NCBI GenBank assembly: GCA_019359435.1
Contig: JAHHHI010000104.1
Location: 41,268-105,267 of the forward strand
Source: Kaiparowitsia implicata GSE-PSE-MK54-09C
Lineage (GTDB): Bacteria; Cyanobacteriota; Cyanobacteriia; Elainellales; Elainellaceae
Direction: 5' to 3'
DNA length: 64,000 nucleotides
Positions 8,525 to 16,627 of this stretch are shown piece by piece. The notes under the pieces were generated by a model. That model saw nothing but the letters and a program-made list of their open reading frames with translations, was not told where the DNA came from and did not search any database. Made by a program: the position numbers and the translations under genes. Every line of letters begins with the position of its first letter. The stretch's first letter is position 1.

Positions 8525-8992
8525 ATGAATACCTCAACTGACAATGAGATGACGCATGCCATCCGTCTGGAACAGGTTGCCGAGATCGTCTCCGCCTATG
8601 TTTCGAATAACTCGGTATCCACCACAGACCTGCCAGCGTTGATCGCCAGTACCCACCAGGCGATGCGTTCGCTGTCAGCGGCCTCAACCGAGCAGCAGAC
8701 CGAAGAATTAGAGCCCGCCGTACCAATCAGGAAATCGGTCACGCCGGACTTCATCATCTGCCTGGATGATGGAAAAAAGTTCAAATCCATGAAGCGGCAT
8801 CTTGCCGGCCTTGGCATGACACCGGCTGAATACCGCGCCAAGTGGGGGCTGCCATCTGACTACCCGATGGTTGCACCCAACTATGCCGCAACTCGATCTG
8901 CGCTGGCGAAGTCAAACGGACTGGGCCGGAAACTTCCGGCAAAGCCTAGTGGGGCGACCAAGCGAACCAGGCAAACGAAGGTCGACGGGTAG
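8525..8992 (+). CDS. MucR/Ros family transcriptional regulator
   Basis: 155 residues, typical length. The C-terminal half carries the Ros/MucR zinc-finger-like domain: ICLDDGKKFKSMKRHL, then MTPAEYRAKWGLPSDYPMV and APNYAATRSALAKSNGLGR. These regulators bind AT-rich DNA and act as H-NS-like repressors of surface polysaccharide, motility and symbiosis or virulence genes in Rhizobiales. In Ros the metal ligands are Cys, Cys or Asp, and two His. Here Cys, Asp and the first His are present, but the second His position reads AGLG, so a zinc ligand is missing. Variants lacking zinc are known in this family. The AT-rich upstream region may be an autoregulatory target. Confidence 0.93.
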   Translation: MNTSTDNEMTHAIRLEQVAEIVSAYVSNNSVSTTDLPALIASTHQAMRSLSAASTEQQTEELEPAVPIRKSVTPDFIICLDDGKKFKSMKRHLAGLGMTPAEYRAKWGLPSDYPMVAPNYAATRSALAKSNGLGRKLPAKPSGATKRTRQTKVDG

Positions 8993-9000
8993 TTAGTTCC

Positions 9001-9293
9001 CAATTAAGTGGGCCCAGGAACTGCTCCTGGACCAGGTGGACGTCAATACCCTGACCTCGGTTCCAGCTGCTATCAAGCGCGGTGCGAGGGCTCCTCTCTT
9101 TGGCAGCGGGCGCGATGGCAGGCAGTCGCGTCGACTATCTTGCGCCCGGCGTCACGCTCTTCACGGGGAGCCTGCTTGCCGTGGTGGCAACTGTCAAACA
9201 CGCCAGGAATCGATGGTGTGGGGAAACCCATGAAATCGCTGGTGTTCCCCGCGTACCAAGCCGATCAGACAGTGCGTGCCTCACACGATGAAC
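9001..9293. other. Intergenic region with a short hairpin
   Basis: No gene that I can support. CCAGGA at 9014-9019 and TCCTGG at 9025-9030 form a 6-bp hairpin shortly after the MucR gene and could help end transcription. Open frames here are arginine-rich and unconvincing. Confidence 0.35.
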
Positions 9294-9479
9294 TCATCGC
9301 GTCGATATCAGGATCGCGGCCGCAAGAACCAACGCCGTGGCAATTGCTCCCAGGACAGCCTGACCCAACTCGAGCGAACCGCCGGCGAACGGGGCCACGA
9401 CAAGTCCGGCGAAACAGGCGACCGCCACCCCACTGAAGAACTGCGCCAGTGTTCGCTTGCCATTTCGACCAAGTCTCAT
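9294..9479 (-). CDS. Small membrane protein, two predicted TM segments
   Basis: 61 residues with a basic N-terminus (MRLGRNGKR) and two hydrophobic stretches, about residues 12-30 and 40-58, so an inner-membrane hairpin is likely. The start is firmly set by AGGAGG (rc of 9487-9492), seven bases before the ATG. No family is recognised. It sits among other very short genes that may belong to a stress regulon, but no promoter motif was found for it. Confidence 0.6.
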   Translation of the reverse strand: MRLGRNGKRTLAQFFSGVAVACFAGLVVAPFAGGSLELGQAVLGAIATALVLAAAILISTR

Positions 9480-9814
9480 TGCTCATCCTCCTTGCTTGTT
9501 TTCGAAGGATAGGTCGGCCGGCGCAGACGGGGATAAAGTGGGTACATTCTGGCGGAGGACCATGAACGCAGTGGTCGACTGGCCTGGCGCCGCGCTTTCG
9601 GCGAGTCCCTGGTGAGGTTCTTGGTCTACTGGAGCGAGGCTGGCGGAGCGGAGCAGTCGACGCGATTTGACCGACGAGCGCGCGCAAACGGGATGGAAGT
9701 CGGAAAGCGGACCTGCCTCGGTTATAAACCGGCGACATATAAAGAGGGCCTAGCCGAACCGGTGCTCGACCGCTGACCGTGATGTCAGTGAGCGATCTGG
9801 GCCATAGCTGCCGA
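9480..9814. other. Intergenic region
   Basis: About 330 bases between two minus-strand small genes. I see no convincing gene, RNA or strong repeat. Confidence 0.4.
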
Positions 9815-9979
9815 TTAAACCGGCGGCGGAACATCCTCGGGAACCGGGATGACCCCGGGATCGCGAGGGTCATCCTCTTCAGGCTCCGGCGGGAACTGGA
9901 ACGGATCCTGATCGGGGTTTTCTACATCGGGCCGTGGGGGGATAACTTCGGGCTGAGGTTCGAGTGGTGGGAAAGCCAT
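9815..9979 (-). CDS. Small proline-rich acidic protein
   Basis: 54 residues, starting MAFPPLEPQPEVIPPRP. About one third of residues are proline and most of the rest are Asp, Glu or Val, so it is probably disordered. No family is recognised. The start at 9979 is preferred over the in-frame ATG at 10000, because the EcfG-type -10 element at 10006-10009 would place the transcript start near 10000. A stress role is suggested by that promoter only. Confidence 0.5.
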   Translation of the reverse strand: MAFPPLEPQPEVIPPRPDVENPDQDPFQFPPEPEEDDPRDPGVIPVPEDVPPPV

Positions 9980-10005
9980 GATCCGTCTCCGAGTTGACAT
10001 CTACC

Positions 10006-10030
10006 AACGGTCGGAAAGGTGTCGGGTTCC
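10006..10030 (-). promoter_or_regulatory. Consensus EcfG-type promoter
   Basis: On the minus strand GGAAC (rc of 10026-10030), a 16-bp spacer and CGTT (rc of 10006-10009) match the consensus for the EcfG general stress sigma factor exactly. It points at the small proline-rich gene at 9815-9979. The match is seen in the sequence; the sigma factor assignment is established knowledge of the motif plus inference. Confidence 0.55.
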
Positions 10031-10397
10031 GGTGAGGGTGCCTGGCTAGCGGGCACAAAAAAGCCTGAGGGATGGGGTCCTCGGGTCACTGCTGACCTGG
10101 AGCGGGGGCATATTCATAGGCCAAGTGGGCGGCAAGACCGGGCTCTCAGCGTAAGCCTTAACCATCGGTCGACACAAGCTTTTCAATCTGCCTCACACAT
10201 CGACAGCGTTCTGCGCGCGGAACTGACGCCAAGGACAAAGGTCAAGGTCGGCTGGGGATTCAGCGAGCGTTTGCTGATCATTTGAAGTCGGGGCATCCGA
10301 AGAGCATGCCGCGTCCTGTACCAGGACTTGCTCTCTGTACCCAACGGCATTGTCCATCCGTTCATGCGCTTCGACCGGCTGGCCGTGCCCCACGACA
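10031..10397. other. Intergenic region
   Basis: No supported gene. Open frames overlap each other on both strands without family resemblance or a ribosome site. Confidence 0.4.
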
Positions 10398-10625
10398 TCA
10401 ACGCTCTTTGTAGCGCGTCCTCCGGACGAGATAGAGCACACCCCAGATGAGTGGCCCGGTAATGCATAGGCTTAGTATTAAGAGCCCGGAAATCAACGAA
10501 ATCGCGCCCACTGCTGTCTGAATCCAAAGTCCGAGAAAGTCAGAGCCGAGGAGCTCAAGGACCGCCAGCACAATCAAGATCAGGCCAAAACCAGCTGCCG
10601 GCACAACCTCCACAAACTTCTTCAT
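10398..10625 (-). CDS. Small membrane protein, two predicted TM segments
   Basis: 75 residues from the ATG at 10623-10625 (MKKFVEVVPAAGFGLILIV). Two long hydrophobic stretches, about residues 9-26 and 32-60, and a basic tail RRTRYKER suggest an inner-membrane protein with a cytosolic C-terminus. The frame extends upstream to 10670 but that part is polar and lacks a ribosome site. No family is recognised. On the minus strand upstream, GGAAC with a 17-bp spacer is followed by TGTT, one base off the EcfG consensus. Confidence 0.5.
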   Translation of the reverse strand: MKKFVEVVPAAGFGLILIVLAVLELLGSDFLGLWIQTAVGAISLISGLLILSLCITGPLIWGVLYLVRRTRYKER

Positions 10626-10763
10626 CGTCAGTGCCTCGCTGCTGCGCCGAACATTTTTCCGGCCCGTCAAGTTCCGCTCCCCCGCAACATCTGAAAATCA
10701 ACAACGGGGTCGGCCACCGACAGGCGTCTGGGGGTAAGCATAGCGTGACGGCCAATATTCAAC

Positions 10764-10818
10764 TTAACCATGAGGTTATTCAATTTAACCCATGAGCTTC
10801 GCGAAATTAACGCATGAG
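10764..10818. repeat. Three direct repeats TTAAC(S)CATGAG at two-turn spacing
   Basis: Copies begin at 10764 (TTAACCATGAG), 10785 (TTAACCCATGAG) and 10807 (TTAACGCATGAG). The spacing of 21-22 bp puts them on the same DNA face, the usual layout of an operator or iteron array. They lie between a minus-strand small membrane gene and the plus-strand ElaB-like operon. The bound protein is unknown. Confidence 0.5.
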
Positions 10819-11030
10819 CTTTTGCGAAAAGTTGTGACAAGCCCAACCCCCTGGCGGAGAACACGGACAGGAACTGAAAGGTAGACAACTACCGAGAGCT
10901 CTACGGCATTGCCCCCCGGCTCAAGCATGTTTCGCGTCGATGACGCTGTCGCGATCCGGGAACCTCGCTGGTCGGATCTCATTCTCCTTAAACACGGCGT
11001 AGCCATTGCGCCACTCTCGAGGAGATCACT

Positions 11031-11672
11031 ATGACCACACAAGACCCGGACATCCATGACCCTGGCACGCCCGACACCGAACAGCGGACAATGCAGGATA
11101 CCAGTGGCCCCGTCCAAAAGGTGCAGCACGATGTCGAAGCCGTGACCGCCAGAGCGGCCAAGGACGCAGAGGCCCTCAGGCGGGAAGCCGAGGGGCAGAT
11201 TAAGGGTGCCACGCAACAGGCAAAGTCCTTTGCTACCGACCAGAAGAAACTGGCCGCCGAACAGATCAGTGGTGTGGCGTCGGCCATTTTCAAGGTCGCA
11301 GATGAACTGGAAGATGAGCAGGCCACCACCGCTCGCTATGCTCGCGACCTCGCCCGTGGGCTCGATCGTTTCGGCAATACCGTCAATGGCAAGAGCGTTG
11401 ATGAATTGGTGGGGCTGGCACAAGAGTTTGGGCGCTCACAGCCGCTGGCTTTCCTAGGCGCCGCAGCGTTGGCGGGATTTATGGCCAGCCGCTTTGCCGG
11501 CGCTTCAGCGCACCGCGGTCAGGCTAAACCGTCAACTGCTGGAAACACCGGGACCACGCCTTCTAACACCACCCCCTATGGCCGCTCGGGTGCAGGCGGT
11601 GACGATGGGACCGGCTCCGGCCCTGCATATGGCAAGTCCAGCACTGAATATTCAGGAGGCGGCAATGTCTAA
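11031..11672 (+). CDS. ElaB/YqjD-like (DUF883-type) protein
   Basis: 213 residues. A long helical, coiled-coil-like region (about 25-140; EALRREAEGQIKGATQQAKSF) is followed by a glycine/alanine membrane anchor (PLAFLGAAALAGFMASRFAG, about 147-166) and a glycine/serine-rich tail. This matches ElaB/YqjD-type proteins, inner-membrane tail-anchored proteins that in enterobacteria associate with ribosomes and stress. The start ATG follows GAGGAG-like bases. The gene overlaps the next by 8 bp and begins a three-gene operon equivalent to the yqjD-yqjE-yqjK arrangement. Confidence 0.75.
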   Translation: MTTQDPDIHDPGTPDTEQRTMQDTSGPVQKVQHDVEAVTARAAKDAEALRREAEGQIKGATQQAKSFATDQKKLAAEQISGVASAIFKVADELEDEQATTARYARDLARGLDRFGNTVNGKSVDELVGLAQEFGRSQPLAFLGAAALAGFMASRFAGASAHRGQAKPSTAGNTGTTPSNTTPYGRSGAGGDDGTGSGPAYGKSSTEYSGGGNV

Positions 11673-12081
11673 AGAAAATGAAAATCGACCACTCTCTGAA
11701 TTGCTAGGCGGTCTGGTTGGCGACATTTCAGGCCTTTTCCGTAAGGAAATCGCGCTTGCAAAGGCAGAGACGTCCGAGAAAGTCGGAGAGATGATGGGTG
11801 GCGTGGTTTCGCTGCTTATCGGCGGCGTATTGATGCTTGGGGCGCTGGGCGTCCTGCTCAGCGCGCTGGTGACCATCATCGCCGCGTTCTTTGTTGCCCA
11901 GGGCATGGGTGCGACCTTATCCACCGCGATTGCGGCGGGCATCGTAACCGTGGTCGTCGGCATCATGGGCTGGATCTTTGTTTCGAAAGGTCTCGATACG
12001 CTCAAGGCTTCCAATCTCAATCTCAATCGCACCACGACCTCGCTGGGTCGCGACGCTGAAGTCGTTAAGGAGAGGCTATAA
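11665..12081 (+). CDS. YqjE-like phage-holin-family membrane protein
   Basis: 138 residues from the ATG at 11665 after AGGAGG. N-terminal LLGGLVGDISGLFRKEIALAKAE is the family signature, followed by two strong transmembrane segments (about 46-73 and 78-108). The holin-III/YqjE family name is historical; most members are chromosomal membrane proteins of unknown function linked to stress. The gene overlaps its upstream neighbour by 8 bp and the downstream one by 1 bp, so translation is coupled across the operon. Confidence 0.85.
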   Translation: MSKENENRPLSELLGGLVGDISGLFRKEIALAKAETSEKVGEMMGGVVSLLIGGVLMLGALGVLLSALVTIIAAFFVAQGMGATLSTAIAAGIVTVVVGIMGWIFVSKGLDTLKASNLNLNRTTTSLGRDAEVVKERL

Positions 12082-13121
12082 TGGCTTACGAAGACAACAA
12101 GAGTTCCGCGCAGCTGCAACGCGAAGTCGACCAGCAGCGCGCCCGCCTCGAAGATCGCATCGACGGGATCCAGGAGAAACTCTCGCCAGGCCAATTGATT
12201 GATGAGTTGATGGCCTACACCAAGGGTGGGGGTGGCGAATTTGTTGCCAGTCTGCAGCGCAATGTAACAGCCAATCCCCTACCGGTAGCGTTGTTGGGCG
12301 TCAGTCTGGCATGGCTCATGGCCAAACCGACACCGGCTTCTACCGACATCGATACCGATCGCATGTGGGACGACAGCATTAATGCGCGGCGCGGCTATGG
12401 TGGAGAGGTCGACGATGACTATCCCATTGCGACCATTACCGGCTCCAGTCTGACCCGGATATCGCACAAGCCTGACGAAAGCGGCCGGCATTTTTCCGAG
12501 TTCGCCGATGATGCTGGCAAAAAGTATCGCGCCGCTTCAGATGAAGCAGGCCGGCGCAGCGGGCACTTCATTGACGAAACCGGCAAACAATTTCGAGGGT
12601 TTGCCGACAGTACCGGAAAGCAGGTGGAGCATTTCCGCGACGAAGCAGGCAATCTGCTGGATGAGGCGAGCGGCTGGGCAATGCACGGCTGGCAGCAGGC
12701 CCAGGACATGATGAGCGGGGCGAAGGATGCCATCCGTCATGGGGCGCAGGACAGTAAGGCGAAAGCGGCGCAGGCGACCCGCGCCATGGGCGACCAGGTG
12801 AACTCGCTCAACCAGACCATTGTCGCCCAGTTCCGCGATCAACCGCTCGTTGCGGGCGCCCTTGCCTTTGCCGTCGGAGCCGCCTTTGGTTCCGCGCTTC
12901 CGCATACCGACCAGGAAGACGAGCTCTTGGGCGACGCCGCGGATGCGGTTAAAGCCCGTGCCGGCGAGGAAGCCGAACATCTCTATGAGAAGGGTCGAGA
13001 GCGGGCCGAGGCGCTCTATGACGAGGCGTCTGAGCGTGCTGGTGAGGTGTACCAGCAAGCGCGGGACAGCATGACTGGCGCCAAGGACGACGACGAGGAC
13101 GACGCGGGCCGCCGTTACTAA
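12081..13121 (+). CDS. DUF3618 protein with amphipathic repeat region
   Basis: 346 residues. The N-terminus (QLQREVDQQRARLEDRID) is the DUF3618 helix, followed by a short hydrophobic anchor (NPLPVALLGVSLAWLMAKP, about 64-82). The middle, about 135-235, has degenerate repeats of the D-E-x-G-x-x-F/Y type (DESGRHFSEFADDAGKKY), and the C-terminus a further set of E/A/R-rich heptads, resembling late-embryogenesis-type amphipathic proteins. A second glycine-rich hydrophobic patch lies near 255-275. It probably lines the inner membrane and helps under stress; this is inference. The start overlaps the previous stop, and a strong terminator follows. Confidence 0.8.
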   Translation: MAYEDNKSSAQLQREVDQQRARLEDRIDGIQEKLSPGQLIDELMAYTKGGGGEFVASLQRNVTANPLPVALLGVSLAWLMAKPTPASTDIDTDRMWDDSINARRGYGGEVDDDYPIATITGSSLTRISHKPDESGRHFSEFADDAGKKYRAASDEAGRRSGHFIDETGKQFRGFADSTGKQVEHFRDEAGNLLDEASGWAMHGWQQAQDMMSGAKDAIRHGAQDSKAKAAQATRAMGDQVNSLNQTIVAQFRDQPLVAGALAFAVGAAFGSALPHTDQEDELLGDAADAVKARAGEEAEHLYEKGRERAEALYDEASERAGEVYQQARDSMTGAKDDDEDDAGRRY

Positions 13122-13129
13122 CCACTCAC

Positions 13130-13157
13130 GGGCGGGCCTCTGGCCCGCCCCTTTTCT
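13130..13157 (+). terminator. Intrinsic terminator after the DUF3618 gene
   Basis: GGGCGGGCC (13130-13138), loop TCT and GGCCCGCCC (13142-13150) form a perfect 9-bp GC stem followed by CTTTTCTT. This is a classic Rho-independent terminator and separates the three-gene operon from the YihY gene. Confidence 0.9.
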
Positions 13158-13169
13158 TGAGGGGACTTC

Positions 13170-14267
13170 ATGCCAAGCAGAGTCAAGCCTAGCGTGAGGC
13201 CAGGCCATGGGCGCCGCGCGACTAGCCCGGGTGAGATTCCGCCCCGGGGGTGGAAGGATATTGTCTGGCGCATCTATGGCGACATTAGCGAGAGCCGCAT
13301 CCTGCTCACCGCAGCTGGGGTTACATTCTATATGTTGCTATCGCTGGTGCCGACACTGACGGCTTTCGTTTCGCTTTACGGTTTATTCAACGACCGGGCG
13401 AGCGTTCTTGAGCACGTCGAATTGTTAAGCGGCATCGTCCCGCCGGGGGCATTGTCCATCCTTAACGAACAACTGGAACGGCTGACATCGGAAGCCAATA
13501 ACACTCTTGGCTGGACCCTGTTGGTGTCGTTGGCCATTGCCTTGTGGAGCGCCAGCGCGGGGGTGAAAGCCATGTTCGAGGCCATGAACGTGGCCTATCA
13601 CGAGCAGGAAAGTCGCTCGTTCATCGTGCTCAATGCGACAGCCTTGCTGTTTACTCTCGCAGGTGCAGTGGCTGCCACCCTTGTGCTGACCGTGGTGGTC
13701 ATAATGCCGCTGGTAGTTCAACTGCTACCGGGCGAAGGGCTGGAGTGGGTCGTACGTGTCGGCAGCTATTTAACCATGCTGGTCGTCCTATCGCTCATGA
13801 TCGCGGCCCTATATCGCTGGGGCGCCAGCCGACAAGATGCGAAATGGCGCTGGATCACACCCGGTGCGGTGGTTTCGGTGCTGGCGCTGGGCGCCGGATC
13901 GGTGGCGCTGTCTTGGTACGTCTCCAATTTTACCGACAACAATGCGACTTACGGGTCGCTTGGCGCTGTGATCGGCTTGATGACCTGGCTTTGGATTTCG
14001 GCCACGCTGGTCATCATCGGAGCCGTTTTTAACTCGGAAATCGAGCACCAGTCGACGCAGGATACGACCACAGGCGCTTGGGCGCCGATGGGTCAGCGGG
14101 GTGCGCACGTTGCCGATACCGTGGGCGAACCCTGGCCCGATGACGAGGAGGATAGACAATCGTCCCCTTCACGGGAGCGCACGCGCATTTCCTGGGGCGC
14201 GCTGGCTTTTGCTGCACCTGCGGCTCTCGTCCTGCTGGCAGCGGAACGTAGAAATTCGCGTGGATAG
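13170..14267 (+). CDS. YihY/BrkB family inner-membrane protein
   Basis: 365 residues. After a basic N-terminus (RGWKDIVWRIYGDISESRIL) come about six transmembrane segments between residues 45 and 290, with the family motif AAGVTFYMLLSLVPTL and the late YVSNFTDNNATYGSLGAVI. YihY/BrkB proteins were once mis-called RNase BN; they are membrane proteins of unclear transport function. The C-terminal 75 residues are polar and end in one more hydrophobic stretch (SWGALAFAAPAALVLLAA), an extension beyond the core family. The ATG follows GAGGGGAC. The gene follows the terminator and may have its own promoter. Confidence 0.92.
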   Translation: MPSRVKPSVRPGHGRRATSPGEIPPRGWKDIVWRIYGDISESRILLTAAGVTFYMLLSLVPTLTAFVSLYGLFNDRASVLEHVELLSGIVPPGALSILNEQLERLTSEANNTLGWTLLVSLAIALWSASAGVKAMFEAMNVAYHEQESRSFIVLNATALLFTLAGAVAATLVLTVVVIMPLVVQLLPGEGLEWVVRVGSYLTMLVVLSLMIAALYRWGASRQDAKWRWITPGAVVSVLALGAGSVALSWYVSNFTDNNATYGSLGAVIGLMTWLWISATLVIIGAVFNSEIEHQSTQDTTTGAWAPMGQRGAHVADTVGEPWPDDEEDRQSSPSRERTRISWGALAFAAPAALVLLAAERRNSRG

Positions 14268-14472
14268 TCAGGCTGTCGGCGACCCCGGAGAGCCCGAATT
14301 TAGTTTATGCTTTCATGCAGCTCATACGCTGCACGAAGCGGGTTGGCTGCAGTCAGGAATCGAAAAGACAACCTGCATGGTGCTGACGACGAATGTCTCA
14401 GCAGGCGTCCGGTCAGTTGCCGATAGCCGTTTAGGGTCTTGTAGCTGATCTCGGTTCCCTGTGCAGTTTGGC

Positions 14473-15420
14473 TCACCCAAGCAATCCTGCAATCGCGGTC
14501 AGCATAGGAACCCCCACAAGAACGTTGAAGGGAAAGGTGATAGCGAGCGACATGGTCAGCGGCATACCGGCATCCACCTCCGGTAAAGCCATGCGGATGG
14601 CTGCCGGGGCGGCTATGTAGCTGGCACTGCCAGCGAGAATGCCGAGCGCAACCGCTGAGCCGGTATCGAGCCCTATTGCTGTGCCAACCAGCAGACCGAG
14701 CATGCCATTGGTCACCGCGAGCCCAATCGCCAGGGCGACGAGCGTGGTCGACACGCTTCCCCCGCGCACCAGGTGACGCCCAGCGACAAGCCCCATATCC
14801 AACAGGAACAGGCAGAGGATGCCGCCGAACGCCCCTTCAAAAACAGGACGTACCGGATCGAACCCTGCAGGGCCGGCCACCAGCCCGATGACGAATCCGC
14901 CGAACAGCAGCAGAATCGATCCGTCCCGCAACGTGTGGGTGAGATGGTCGTTCATTCCCGCAGTCCCCTTCACCGACGAGCGGCGCGCCAGCCAGAGACC
15001 GACCAAGATCGCCGGGGCCTCCATCAGCGCAAGCACGGCGACCATGAAGCCAGCAACCTCCAGCCCCGCGACCTCCAGTGCCGCAATGCCGGTCATGAAG
15101 GTCACGACGGATACTGATCCATAGTGAGCGGCCACGGCGCCTGCATGAACCCTATCTAGCCGACCCATGCGCCTAGCCGCCCAGTAGGCGGAAAAGGGAA
15201 GCAACAGGCTGAGGCAAAGCCCGGCTAACCCCGCTGCCAGAAAATCTGACGTGAAGCCGTTCTGGGCGACCTGCACCCCGCCTTTTAGCCCTATGGCCGC
15301 CATCAGGTAGATGGCCATCGCCTTACCGATGGCTTCGGGGATCTGCAGGTTGCTGCGGAGCGTAGCTGCAAGCAGGCCCAGGACGAAGAACAGGATGGCG
15401 GGGGAAAGTAGGGTGTGCAT
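14473..15420 (-). CDS. SbtA-type sodium-dependent bicarbonate transporter family permease
   Basis: 315 residues with about ten predicted transmembrane segments. PAILFFVLGLLAATLRSNL at the start, IYLMAAIGLKGGVQVA, and AHYGSVSVVTFMTG are characteristic of the SbtA (Sbt_1) superfamily, which takes up bicarbonate with sodium in cyanobacteria. Heterotrophic members exist and their substrate is less certain. It is divergent from a LysR regulator with 100 bp between the starts, so it is probably controlled by that regulator. The gap 14268-14472 between it and the YihY gene holds nothing that I recognise. Confidence 0.88.
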   Translation of the reverse strand: MHTLLSPAILFFVLGLLAATLRSNLQIPEAIGKAMAIYLMAAIGLKGGVQVAQNGFTSDFLAAGLAGLCLSLLLPFSAYWAARRMGRLDRVHAGAVAAHYGSVSVVTFMTGIAALEVAGLEVAGFMVAVLALMEAPAILVGLWLARRSSVKGTAGMNDHLTHTLRDGSILLLFGGFVIGLVAGPAGFDPVRPVFEGAFGGILCLFLLDMGLVAGRHLVRGGSVSTTLVALAIGLAVTNGMLGLLVGTAIGLDTGSAVALGILAGSASYIAAPAAIRMALPEVDAGMPLTMSLAITFPFNVLVGVPMLTAIAGLLG

Positions 15421-15520
15421 GGCATAGACCTAGCTCGCGATAAGGTGGCGCCGGTCTATCCCAACGGTCTTGTTCTGGAAAATTCATTGATCGGATGGTA
15501 ACATTCTGTAAATAGGAACA
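15421..15520. promoter_or_regulatory. Divergent promoter region, SbtA-like permease / LysR
   Basis: A 100-bp AT-richer gap between divergent start codons. LysR-type regulators normally bind such regions to control themselves and the divergent gene. I could not single out one T-N11-A site with confidence. Confidence 0.5.
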
Positions 15521-16408
15521 ATGGCCACCCTCAACTTCCATCACCTGCGCTATTTCATGGAGGTGGCACGCGAGGGCAACCTGACGCGGGCCGCCCGCCG
15601 GCTGTCGGTGTCGCAGTCCGCCCTCTCCACCCAGGTTCAGCTCTTGGAAGCCCGATTGGGGCACTCGCTATTTGAGCGCGTCGGGCGGCGGCTGGTGCTT
15701 ACCGAAGCTGGCCGCGTCGCCCTCGATCATGCCCAGGCCATATTCGACTTGGGGGAGGACCTCTTGGCAACGCTGCGCGTAGGATTGGGGCGCCGCCAGG
15801 TTCTGCGCGTGGGCGCACTTGCTACCCTGTCGCGCAATTTCCAGATCGACTTCCTGCGCCCGTGCCTTGGGCGTCCTGATCTCGAGGTCGTGCTGACATC
15901 GGGGAGTCTCGTGGAACTGACAGGGACGTTGCGTCGCCTAGATCTAGATGTTGTGCTGTGCAATGCCGCGCCCGGCACAGGCTATGCAGACGGCTTGCTG
16001 GCACATCGCCTCGCCCGTCAACCGATCAGTCTCTTCGGCGCCCCGGCGCTCGATTGCCGGGCGACCACGCCAGCCGAGGCCCTCAGGACGCATGGCGTCA
16101 TCCTGCCGACTGGCGCTAGCAGCATCCGGGCCGACTTCGATGCGCTCTGTGCCCGACTCGACGTTGTACCCTCGGTTGTTGCAGAGGTGGATGATATGGC
16201 TATGCTGCGCCTTATGGCTCGCGAGGCTGTCGGCCTTGCGCCACTGCCTGCCATCGTCGTCCGCGACGAACTCGATGCTGGAAGCCTGCGCGAAGTCGTC
16301 CGGCTGCCGGGCATCGAGGAGACGTTCTATGCCCTCACCTTCCAGCGACAATTCCAAAGCCCGGTTGCCCAAGAACTGATTGCCGCCGCGTCGCACTGGC
16401 CCGATTGA
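15521..16408 (+). CDS. LysR-family transcriptional regulator
   Basis: 295 residues, standard length. The N-terminal winged HTH is clear: LNFHHLRYFMEVAREGNLTR followed by ARRLSVSQSALSTQVQLLEA. The effector domain spans about 90-290. The start ATG at 15521 follows AGGAAC. Its divergent neighbour is an SbtA-type permease, the likely target; the inducer would then be related to the transported anion. The same arrangement of LysR with an Sbt_1 permease is common in Proteobacteria. Confidence 0.93.
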   Translation: MATLNFHHLRYFMEVAREGNLTRAARRLSVSQSALSTQVQLLEARLGHSLFERVGRRLVLTEAGRVALDHAQAIFDLGEDLLATLRVGLGRRQVLRVGALATLSRNFQIDFLRPCLGRPDLEVVLTSGSLVELTGTLRRLDLDVVLCNAAPGTGYADGLLAHRLARQPISLFGAPALDCRATTPAEALRTHGVILPTGASSIRADFDALCARLDVVPSVVAEVDDMAMLRLMAREAVGLAPLPAIVVRDELDAGSLREVVRLPGIEETFYALTFQRQFQSPVAQELIAAASHWPD

Positions 16409-16627
16409 CGAATACTTCTAATCTGCCCACTTGCTACACCAGCTTGCCGTACCATCTCGAATTGCGTGACCGTCTCCCTCTCTGGCGTCGGCGGCAATGA
16501 CCGCCTCGCGATGTCGGATCACCTCGGCAGGGTCCCGCGGGCATCTGCGCGTGGTGCCCGATGGTCGTCCAAGGTCTCCATGCGCACTCCCTCCGCCCGT
16601 CGAGCGGCACATAGAGAGGAGTTACGC

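Noticed and set aside
9008..9436. Plus-strand frame of 142 codons
   Set aside because: Overlaps the small membrane gene with a strong ribosome site on the other strand; Arg/Pro-rich shadow.
13170..14267. RNase BN assignment for the YihY gene
   Set aside because: The RNase BN label is a historical error for this membrane family; no nuclease motif is present.
16466..16627. N-terminal extension of the TerB-like protein
   Set aside because: The internal ATG has a good ribosome site and the extension is not protein-like.
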